The notes below the pieces were generated by a model, which was not told the origin of the DNA, made no database searches, and worked only from the letters and a program-made list of their open reading frames with translations. A program made the position numbers and the translations under genes. From JBFMEX01 sp040752215 (GTDB taxonomy: Bacteria; Pseudomonadota; Alphaproteobacteria; Rhizobiales; Hyphomicrobiaceae): 27,935 bases of DNA. The stretch is from NCBI GenBank assembly GCA_040752215.1, contig JBFMEX010000100.1, positions 1 through 27,935 on the forward strand, written 5' to 3'. Shown piece after piece: positions 22,231-27,935 of this stretch (positions are counted from its first letter, which is position 1; every line of letters begins with the position of its first letter).

Positions 22231-22599
22231 ATGACCACTCGCAAACCTCCACTCGGTGCCCGGCTCAGAGTCGTCGTCGCCCCCGGCGTCGGCATCGGTC
22301 CCGGCAAGGCCGACCTGCTCGCGGCGATCCAGGAAACCGGCTCGATCTCGGCCGCCGGCCGCAGCCTCGGCATGAGCTACAAGCGGGCCTGGTACCTGGT
22401 CGAGACGCTGAATGGCCACTTCGGCCGGCCTCTGGTCGCGGCGACCAAGGGCGGCAAGACCGGCGGCGGCGCCAGCCTCACGCCCCTCGGCGAGGCCGTG
22501 CTCGGCGCGTTCCGCGAGATGGAAGCCGCCACTGACAAGGCTATCGCACCCATTCTGCGGCGCCTCAGGCGCAAGCTCACGACCGATATCCCAGAATGA
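22231..22599 (+). CDS. modE: ModE-type HTH regulator lacking the molybdate-binding domain
   Basis: This 122-residue LysR-like winged-helix protein has GPGKADLLAAIQETGSISAAGRSLGMSYKRAWYLVETLN, the classic ModE N-terminal DNA-binding domain, and KGGKTGGGASLTPLG, its wing. The C-terminal Mop/di-Mop molybdate domain (another ~140 residues in E. coli ModE) is absent, so metal sensing must use another route or this acts as a simple repressor. It precedes modABC with a ModE box between them, so it probably regulates that operon. Confidence 0.9.
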   Translation: MTTRKPPLGARLRVVVAPGVGIGPGKADLLAAIQETGSISAAGRSLGMSYKRAWYLVETLNGHFGRPLVAATKGGKTGGGASLTPLGEAVLGAFREMEAATDKAIAPILRRLRRKLTTDIPE

Positions 22600-22633
22600 A
22601 AATATCGCTTGACCACCCCGCACGGGCACGTTT

Positions 22634-22656
22634 CGATATAACACGTTGGCTATATG
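22634..22656. promoter_or_regulatory. ModE box in front of modA
   Basis: CGATATA (22634-22640) and TATATG (22651-22656) are arranged around a 10-nt centre, matching the CG-TATA...TATAT half-sites of ModE operators. It ends 10 nt before the modA ATG, so binding would cover the transcription start. A TTGACC (22609-22614) can serve as -35. Confidence 0.7.
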
Positions 22657-22666
22657 GGTCTGGGGC

Positions 22667-23467
22667 ATGTCCACGCTACGCTCGTCGGCAGCACGGCTTC
22701 TCGGCGCGCTGCTCCTGGCTTCGGGACTGTCCGCATCATCGCATGCCCGAGCGACCGAGGCGCCCGTCGTCGCCGCTGCCTCCGACCTTCAGCTCGCACT
22801 CATCGAGGTCGCGGACGCCTTCAGGAGAACGACCGGCCAGAGCGTCAGGCTGACGTTCGGATCGTCGGGCAACCTCGCGCGCCAGATCCGGCAGCGTGCG
22901 CCTTTCCAGGTGTTCTTTTCGGCCAACGAGGACTTCGTCAAGGACTTGGCGAAAGACGGACTCATGCGTGATCCCGGCGATCTCTATGGGGTCGGGCGCG
23001 TGGTCCTGTTCGTTCCCGCAAACTCGCCGCTGAAAGCGGACGGAACGCTCGCCGATCTTGCCGCCGCGCTCGCCGACGGTCGGTTGAAAAAGCTTGCCAT
23101 CGCCAACCCCGAGCACGCGCCCTATGGCGCGCGAGCTCGCGAGGCCCTGATGCATGCCGGCCTGTGGGATGCGATCGAGGACAAGCTCGTTCTCGGCGAG
23201 ACCGTGTCGCAGGCCGCACAGTTCGCGATGTCGGGCAATACGCAAGGCGGCATCATCGCCTACTCCCTCGCATTGTCGCCCAGGGTCGCCTCGCTCGGGA
23301 CGTACCAGCTCATCCCGGCCGGGATGCACAAGCCCCTCCGGCAAGCTATGGGATTGACCAAGGACGCTGACGCCGTGGCCCGGGCCTTCTACGATTTCGC
23401 CAAGTCGCCGGAGGCACGCACGATCTTCCGCAAGCATGGGTTCGTGCTGCCGGGCGAGGCATCCTGA
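22667..23467 (+). CDS. modA: Molybdate ABC transporter substrate-binding protein ModA
   Basis: This 266-residue periplasmic binding protein has a signal peptide ending ARA (about residue 29). VVAAASDLQLALIEVADAFRRTTGQ and LTFGSSGNLARQI carry the oxyanion-binding serines, and the PFQVFFSANEDFVKDL, ANPEHAPYGARAREAL and GNTQGGIIAYSLAL segments are typical of ModA. It captures molybdate (or tungstate) for ModB. The ATG at 22667 places the start right after the ModE box with a very short leader; an upstream TTG in the same frame (22646) would lie inside the operator and is unlikely. Confidence 0.95.
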   Translation: MSTLRSSAARLLGALLLASGLSASSHARATEAPVVAAASDLQLALIEVADAFRRTTGQSVRLTFGSSGNLARQIRQRAPFQVFFSANEDFVKDLAKDGLMRDPGDLYGVGRVVLFVPANSPLKADGTLADLAAALADGRLKKLAIANPEHAPYGARAREALMHAGLWDAIEDKLVLGETVSQAAQFAMSGNTQGGIIAYSLALSPRVASLGTYQLIPAGMHKPLRQAMGLTKDADAVARAFYDFAKSPEARTIFRKHGFVLPGEAS

Positions 23468-23495
23468 TCCGGGTTGTACGAGAGCGAGGTGCGCG

Positions 23496-24164
23496 ATGGA
23501 CTGGGATGCGCTTTGGCTGTCGATGAGCCTCGCCGTCCTGACGGTGCTCGCCCTGCTGCCCATCGGCATCGGCCTCGGCCGCGTGCTGGCCTACCGGAGC
23601 TTCCGCGGCAAGGAGATCGTCGAGGCGCTGGTCGCCCTGCCGCTCGTGCTGCCGCCGACGGTGCTCGGCTACTACCTCCTGGTCGCGCTCGGGCACGCCT
23701 CGCCGGTCGGACAGCTGTGGCACGCCGCCTTCGGTAGCCAGCTGGTGTTCACGTTCGAGGGGCTGCTCGTGGCCTCGATCATCTTCAACCTGCCATTCGC
23801 CATACAGCCCATCCAGCGCAGCTTCGAGGCGATCCCGGTCGAGGTGCGTGATGCCGCCGCGTGTTGCGGCATGTCGCCGTGGAGCGCGCTCGGGCGGGTC
23901 GAGCTGCCGCTGGCCTGGCCCGGCGTGCTGACCGCCCTCGTCCTCGGCTTTGCCCATACGCTCGGCGAGTTCGGCGTCGTGCTCATGGTCGGCGGCAGCA
24001 TCCCGGGAGAGACGCGGACCATTGCCGTCTCGATATACGATCGTGTCCAGGCCTTCGACGATGTCGCCGCGGCCCGAATGTCGGCGCTGCTGCTGGCGAT
24101 CTCGCTCGTCACCATCGCCGCCACCTTCCACTTCTCACGCCGCGTCGGTCGGCGGCTAGGATAG
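23496..24164 (+). CDS. modB: Molybdate ABC transporter permease ModB
   Basis: This 222-residue inner-membrane permease has about five or six helices and the cytoplasmic EAA-type loop VRDAAACCGMSPWSALGRVELPLAWPG that docks on ModC. LPLVLPPTVLGYYLL and GFAHTLGEFGVVLMVGGSIPGETRT are family signatures. It starts 28 nt after modA with a GAGG ribosome site and ends 3 nt before modC. Confidence 0.95.
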   Translation: MDWDALWLSMSLAVLTVLALLPIGIGLGRVLAYRSFRGKEIVEALVALPLVLPPTVLGYYLLVALGHASPVGQLWHAAFGSQLVFTFEGLLVASIIFNLPFAIQPIQRSFEAIPVEVRDAAACCGMSPWSALGRVELPLAWPGVLTALVLGFAHTLGEFGVVLMVGGSIPGETRTIAVSIYDRVQAFDDVAAARMSALLLAISLVTIAATFHFSRRVGRRLG

Positions 24165-24167
24165 CGA

Positions 24168-25301
24168 ATGCGCGGATTGAGCCTCGAGTTGCGCCAGGAG
24201 GCGCCAATCCCGCTCGATATTGCGCTCACCTGTGCACCGGGCGAACTGCTTGCGCTGGTCGGTCCCTCCGGGTGTGGCAAGTCGACGATCCTGCGCTCGA
24301 TCGCCGGTCTCTATCGTCCACGCGTCGCCAAGGTGGCGGTTGATGACGAGATTTGGACCGATACCTCGGCCGGCATTCGCGTGGCGACCTGGATGCGGCA
24401 CGTCGGCATGGTCTTTCAGAGCTACGGCCTGTTCCCGCACATGTCGGCCATCGGCAACGTCGAGGCAGCCCTGGCAACCCCCGATCCAGCGGAGCGCAGA
24501 CGACGCGCCGCCGCGTTACTGGACCAAGTCAACCTCGGCGGCCTCGAGCAGCGCCGGCCGGACCAGCTCTCCGGCGGCCAGCAGCAGCGCGTGGCAGTCG
24601 CTCGCGCCCTCGCGCGCGAGCCCAAGGTGCTGCTGCTCGACGAGCCGTTCTCCGCCGTCGACAAGTTGACGCGCGGGCGCCTCTACGAGGAACTGGCCGG
24701 CATGCGCCGCAGCCTCGCCATGCCGATCCTGCTCGTCACCCACGACCTCGACGAGGCGCTGATGCTGGCCGACCGGCTGTGCCTCGTGCAGCGAGGGCGC
24801 ATCCTCCAGCAAGGCAGGCCGCTCGACGTCGTCAACCGCCCGACCACGCCCGAGGCGGCGCGCGTCGTCGGACATCGCAACATCTTCCCGGCCCGCGTCG
24901 CCGGCCATCGGCTCGATCCGCCGGCTACGCTGCTCGACTGGCGCGGGCGCAGAATCGAGGCCGCACTTCAGCCGGCGTGGAGCGTCGGCGCCGAGGTGTC
25001 CTGGCTGATACCGCCGTCGAAGGTCGTGCTCCACCGCCGCGACCGGCCCTCGCGCGGAGAGGCCGAGAACCCGGTTGCGGGAACCATCTCGAGCTTCGTC
25101 GCCCTCGGCGACACGACCATCTCGGCGATCGTCCTCGACGGCGGCGAGCCGCGGCGGCTGACGCTCCATGTCGCCCGCCACGCGGCCGAGCGCAACGGGC
25201 TCGCGGCCGGGGTGCGGATCTCCGTCTCGCTGCTGGCCGAGGCGATCCACGTGATGCCGGCGCAGCGTCCCCGTTACCGCCGGGACGAGGTCCCGCGCTG
25301 A
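24168..25301 (+). CDS. modC: Molybdate ABC transporter ATP-binding protein ModC
   Basis: This 377-residue ATPase has Walker A GPSGCGKST (32-40), the Q-loop at Q84, signature LSGGQ (134-138), Walker B VLLLDE (154-159) and the H-loop in LLVTHDLDEAL. The C-terminal ~80 residues (from about 290, VAGTISSFVALGDTTISAIVLDGG) form a Mop/TOBE domain that binds molybdate and can inhibit transport. This may supply the metal sensing missing from the short ModE (inference). The N-terminus is slightly short before the Walker A. It is convergent with the H3TH gene 46 nt away, and no clear terminator is visible between them. Confidence 0.95.
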   Translation: MRGLSLELRQEAPIPLDIALTCAPGELLALVGPSGCGKSTILRSIAGLYRPRVAKVAVDDEIWTDTSAGIRVATWMRHVGMVFQSYGLFPHMSAIGNVEAALATPDPAERRRRAAALLDQVNLGGLEQRRPDQLSGGQQQRVAVARALAREPKVLLLDEPFSAVDKLTRGRLYEELAGMRRSLAMPILLVTHDLDEALMLADRLCLVQRGRILQQGRPLDVVNRPTTPEAARVVGHRNIFPARVAGHRLDPPATLLDWRGRRIEAALQPAWSVGAEVSWLIPPSKVVLHRRDRPSRGEAENPVAGTISSFVALGDTTISAIVLDGGEPRRLTLHVARHAAERNGLAAGVRISVSLLAEAIHVMPAQRPRYRRDEVPR

Positions 25302-25347
25302 CCCTTCGGCCGGCCGGCGACGGCTGTCCGAGGCAGACCGCCGGCGC

Positions 25348-27246
25348 TCAGCCGCGCGAGGGATCCCGGCTCGATTCGACGTCGCCCTTGTCGACGCGGC
25401 GCGAGAACTCGGTCTGCCCGCCGGAGGCGAGAATGCGCGCCTGCTCCACCCAGTTCTCCCGCTCGATGCGGCCGCGGAAGTCCAGCAGCTGGCTCATGCG
25501 GTCGATGTCGGCGCCGGTCCAGTTCGCAATCTGGTCATAGCGGGCGACGCCGAGCGAGTTGAGCTTCTTCTCGATCAGCACACCGATGCCGCGAATGCGC
25601 TTCAGATCGTCGACGGCATTGCCGGCGCCGACACGTCCGATCGGGACGCGGGCCTGGGTTTCCCCGCCGTCCCCCACCAGCAGCTCCGAGCGCACCGATC
25701 GCAAGCCCGCAACATCCGGCCGGCCGGCGCGCGCCTCCGCAGGCGTGCGCTCCGACTGCTCCTTGATCGCATCGGAGAGCCGGGCCGGGCGCGACGGCTC
25801 GGGCTCGGCCGGCACCGATGCGGCGACGCGCTGGCGCGCCTCGGCCGAGCGCGAATAGGTCGTCGTGCTGCCGCGCGCGAGGATGTGCGCCTGCTCAATC
25901 CAGTTGCCGCGCGCGATCTGCCCGCGCTGCCCGAGCAACTGGTCGAACCGTGCCACATCGCCCGCCGTCCACGCCGCGATGTCGGCAAAGCGCGTGACGC
26001 CGCTGGCCGCGAGCACGCGCATGATGTCGGGCGTGATGCCGCGGATGCGCTGCAGATCGTCGGGCGCCCGCGGTGGGGTCGCCTCGGCCGCCGGCTTCGG
26101 CGCCGCGGTCCCCGCCGGAGGCGGAGCCGCCTGCACAACCGGAGCTGCGACACCAGCAACTGCCGCAGCCGCCGTCGGCGCGGACGGCCTCGCCGCGGGC
26201 GGCGCTGCCGCTGTTGCAGCGGCGGCGGGCTTGCCGACGCGGGCCGCCATCGGCGTCGGCGCGGGCGCCGGTGCGGGCGTCGGTGCGGCGACGGCGGCCT
26301 CGCCGCGGCGGCGGCGGCGTGCATAAGCGGTCTCCTGCCCCTTGGCCAGCACCTGCGCCTGCTCGATCCAGTTCTCGCGGCTGATCCGCTGGCCGAGACC
26401 GAGCCTCGACGTCGTCGCGGCGACGTCGGCGGCGGTCCAATCGGCGATCTGCTGATAGCGGGTGATGCCGGCGGCGGCGAGCGTACGCGCCAGCATCGCA
26501 TCGATCGTGCGGATGCGGGTGAGATCGTCGGCCGGCGGTGCGGTGACCACCTCCGCCGCCACGCTCGCCGGACCGCCGCTGCCGCCAGCGCTCGGCGCCT
26601 GCACGGTGATCGGCCGCGACGGCGCCGGAGCCGATCCGGGTGCCATCGCGGAGGTCGTTGCGGGTGCCGGCTTGGCAACCGCCGGCACGCTCGTCACCAC
26701 CGTGGCCGTGCTCGCGGCGACGGCCGCGGCTGCCGCCTTGGCGGCGTCGGCGGGCTGCGGCTCGGCCAGCTTCGCAGGCGATACCGATGGCTGCGCGGTC
26801 CCCTGTCCGGTCAGCGCACGCTCGAAGCGCGCGGTGTCGAGCTGGCGGCCGGACGGAAGCGGCGAGGCCGGCGGCGGCGGCGCAGTTGCGGGCGGCGCGG
26901 CGGATGGCGCCGGAGCAGCGCGAGTGGCGGCAGCAGCGACCGGGGCCCCGACGGGCGGCGCCGGCGGCGCAGGCTTCGGCGGCGGCACCGTGGAGCGAGG
27001 CGTCACTGGCGGCACGCTGCTCGTTACGGCTGCAGGCTGCGGCTTCACGGCTGCTGCCGCGGGAGCCGATGCCGGGGGGGCCGGGGGGCGTTCCGCTGAA
27101 GGCTTCACCTGCACCTGCTCGCCCTCGGGCAGGTCGTAGAAGGCGCGTCGCGCCACGCAGGCGAACATGGCGCCGATCAGGAACGCCGCGAGCATGAGCA
27201 AGAACGTCTGCAGCAGCAGGAACCACCAGCCGAACGCGACAGTCAT
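25348..27246 (-). CDS. Membrane-anchored protein with three helix-3-turn-helix (H3TH) domains
   Basis: This 632-residue protein has one N-terminal membrane helix (about 7-30) and long Pro/Ala-rich linkers. Three copies of a ~70-residue domain lie at about 240-309, 396-465 and 546-617. Each follows DDLxRIRxI, a helix, GxxRYxQIAxWTAxDV, a helix, RIxRENWIEQAxxLA. The third ends GGQTEFSRRVDKGDV. This is the 'flap endonuclease-1-like' H3TH domain (COG3743 type) that Hyphomicrobiales also fuse to NuoE and RplU. Only copy 3 keeps the GIG hairpin; copy 1 has TID and copy 2 GIT. No nuclease residues are visible, so a binding or scaffold role is more likely. GGGAG precedes the ATG. Confidence 0.85.
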   Translation of the reverse strand: MTVAFGWWFLLLQTFLLMLAAFLIGAMFACVARRAFYDLPEGEQVQVKPSAERPPAPPASAPAAAAVKPQPAAVTSSVPPVTPRSTVPPPKPAPPAPPVGAPVAAAATRAAPAPSAAPPATAPPPPASPLPSGRQLDTARFERALTGQGTAQPSVSPAKLAEPQPADAAKAAAAAVAASTATVVTSVPAVAKPAPATTSAMAPGSAPAPSRPITVQAPSAGGSGGPASVAAEVVTAPPADDLTRIRTIDAMLARTLAAAGITRYQQIADWTAADVAATTSRLGLGQRISRENWIEQAQVLAKGQETAYARRRRRGEAAVAAPTPAPAPAPTPMAARVGKPAAAATAAAPPAARPSAPTAAAAVAGVAAPVVQAAPPPAGTAAPKPAAEATPPRAPDDLQRIRGITPDIMRVLAASGVTRFADIAAWTAGDVARFDQLLGQRGQIARGNWIEQAHILARGSTTTYSRSAEARQRVAASVPAEPEPSRPARLSDAIKEQSERTPAEARAGRPDVAGLRSVRSELLVGDGGETQARVPIGRVGAGNAVDDLKRIRGIGVLIEKKLNSLGVARYDQIANWTGADIDRMSQLLDFRGRIERENWVEQARILASGGQTEFSRRVDKGDVESSRDPSRG

Positions 27247-27305
27247 GAGCTACGTCTCCCAACCCGGAACGACGACCAAACGCAAACGCGAGGCGAAGGA
27301 GCGGC

Positions 27306-27404
27306 TCAGTCCTCGGCCCGCGAGCAGGACAGCCATCCGACCACCAGCCCGATCGCGAACGCGACGACGATGTACCAGAACAGCTTCACGAACAGGTAGT
27401 CCAT
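27306..27404 (-). CDS. Small single-helix membrane protein (32 aa)
   Basis: The peptide starts MDYLFVKLFWYIVVAFAIGL and ends VVGWLSCSRAED: one transmembrane helix with a Cys and charged residues at the C-terminus. AAGGGG and GAGG lie just upstream of the ATG. It sits between the OmpA-domain gene and the H3TH gene on the same strand (40 and 59 nt gaps), so the three are likely an operon. The H3TH protein's own N-terminus (WWFLLLQTFLLMLAAFLIGAMFAC) has a similar aromatic-Leu helix, so the two could associate in the membrane. Function unknown. Confidence 0.65.
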   Translation of the reverse strand: MDYLFVKLFWYIVVAFAIGLVVGWLSCSRAED

Positions 27405-27444
27405 CCCTCGATCCCCTTGGCTTGGCGCCGCCCCCGGGCCGGCA

Positions 27445-27935
27445 TCAATTCGGCACCACCTTGAACTCGATGCGGCGGTTCCTCGCCCGGCTCTCGGGCG
27501 TGTCGTTCGGCGCGACCGGGCGGGTCGCCCCATAGCCGACCGCGGTGAGCCGGCTCGCGTCGACACCGACGCTCGTGAGATAGCCGACCACGGCCTGCGC
27601 CCGGCGCTCGGACAGCTTGCTGTTGCGCTCGGGCGTGCCCTCGGCGTCGGTGTGTCCCTCGATCTCGATCCGCGCCAGCGGGCACGCGTTGGCGACGCTG
27701 GCCAGCTCCTTGAGCGTCGGGAGGCTCTCGTTCTCGAGTGTCGCGCTCGCCCAGCCGAAGCGAATCTCGCCGCGTTGCGCGACGTCCCGCATGCGCTGCT
27801 GGCAAGCGTCGGCCTCCGCCCGCTTGCGGGTCTCGATTGCCGCCGACTCCGACTTGCGCTGGCGCTCGGCCTCCTCGGCCCGCTTGCGTGCCGCCTGGGC
27901 CTCCTCCTCCTGAGCGCGGCGCAGGGCGGCGGCCG
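27445..27935 (-). CDS. OmpA-domain protein, N-terminal part beyond the window
   Basis: The visible 163 residues begin (cut by the window edge) with a Glu/Arg/Ala-rich coiled coil (RRAQEEEAQAARKRAEEAERQ, written as heptads). They continue with an OmpA/MotB peptidoglycan-binding domain: IRFGWASATLENESLPTL, IEIEGHTDAEG with the diaminopimelate-binding Asp, LSERRAQAVVGYL, VGYGATRPVAPNDT and RARNRRIEF with the binding Arg. It anchors to peptidoglycan in the periplasm; a signal or membrane helix would lie beyond 27935. It is the first visible gene of the cluster with the 32-residue peptide and the H3TH protein. Confidence 0.92.
   Translation of the reverse strand, partial: AAALRRAQEEEAQAARKRAEEAERQRKSESAAIETRKRAEADACQQRMRDVAQRGEIRFGWASATLENESLPTLKELASVANACPLARIEIEGHTDAEGTPERNSKLSERRAQAVVGYLTSVGVDASRLTAVGYGATRPVAPNDTPESRARNRRIEFKVVPN

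Noticed and set aside
20674..22674. 666-codon open frame on the minus strand
   Set aside because: It is antisense to the carboxypeptidase and modE genes, with Gly/Arg/Ala-rich low-complexity translation; both sense genes have full family motifs.
25895..27262. 455-codon minus-strand frame overlapping the H3TH gene
   Set aside because: It is a shifted reading of the same Pro/Ala-rich gene; the Gly/Arg-rich translation has none of the three domain repeats.
1..27935. CRISPR array, prophage or insertion sequence
   Set aside because: No regularly spaced direct repeats, no transposase or integrase motifs, and no phage structural genes were seen on either strand.

Overview
The window is GC-rich chromosomal DNA (mostly long GC-biased codons, few AT-rich spots) from an alphaproteobacterium, most likely of the order Hyphomicrobiales (Rhizobiales; Bradyrhizobium/Rhodoplanes/Xanthobacter-like). 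The assignment rests on a CtrA cell-cycle regulator with its small partner SciP, a PmtA-type phospholipid methyltransferase next to mnmA, a ClpS-ClpA pair, a short phasin, a FliJ of the rhizobial type, and a helix-3-turn-helix domain that in this order is also fused to NuoE and RplU. All family assignments were made by reading the sequence, with no database search.

Layout. 1-3.4 kb is a loosely packed region: a DUF559 nuclease-like gene between GC-rich palindromic repeats, three very small genes with conspicuous hairpins (two encode similar single-helix membrane peptides), and two unrecognised proteins. 3.5-7 kb holds a metallo-beta-lactamase-fold hydrolase, a small secreted Cys-rich protein, an aldo/keto reductase and an unrecognised membrane protein. 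7-9.9 kb is the cell-cycle block: ctrA(-), fliJ(+), a lipoprotein(+) and sciP(-), with CtrA-box-like TTAA-N7-TTAA sequences in front of ctrA, fliJ and sciP. 10.2-12.4 kb carries mnmA-pmtA (overlapping by 4 nt) and an elongator-type tRNA-Met with its own promoter.

12.4-14.5 kb, minus strand, has a rhodanese, a MoaD/ThiS-like sulfur carrier ending in Gly-Gly and a BNR/propeller protein, the last two separated by only 5 nt. I consider this the best candidate for an undescribed system. 14.7-20.1 kb has an NAD-binding SDR-like protein, the branched-chain amino acid exporter azlCD, clpS-clpA (N-degron proteolysis) and a phasin with a readable promoter, a candidate PhaR site and a terminator. 20.5-25.3 kb, plus strand, has a D,D-carboxypeptidase with a SPOR domain, then modE-like regulator, ModE box and modABC (molybdate uptake). 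25.3-27.9 kb, minus strand, is an envelope cluster: an OmpA-domain protein (cut by the window edge), a 32-residue membrane peptide and a membrane-anchored protein with three H3TH domains.

Most of the window is housekeeping or well-known accessory function. The unusual parts are the small-peptide/hairpin region (0.9-1.9 kb), the rhodanese-MoaD-BNR group and the triple-H3TH envelope protein.
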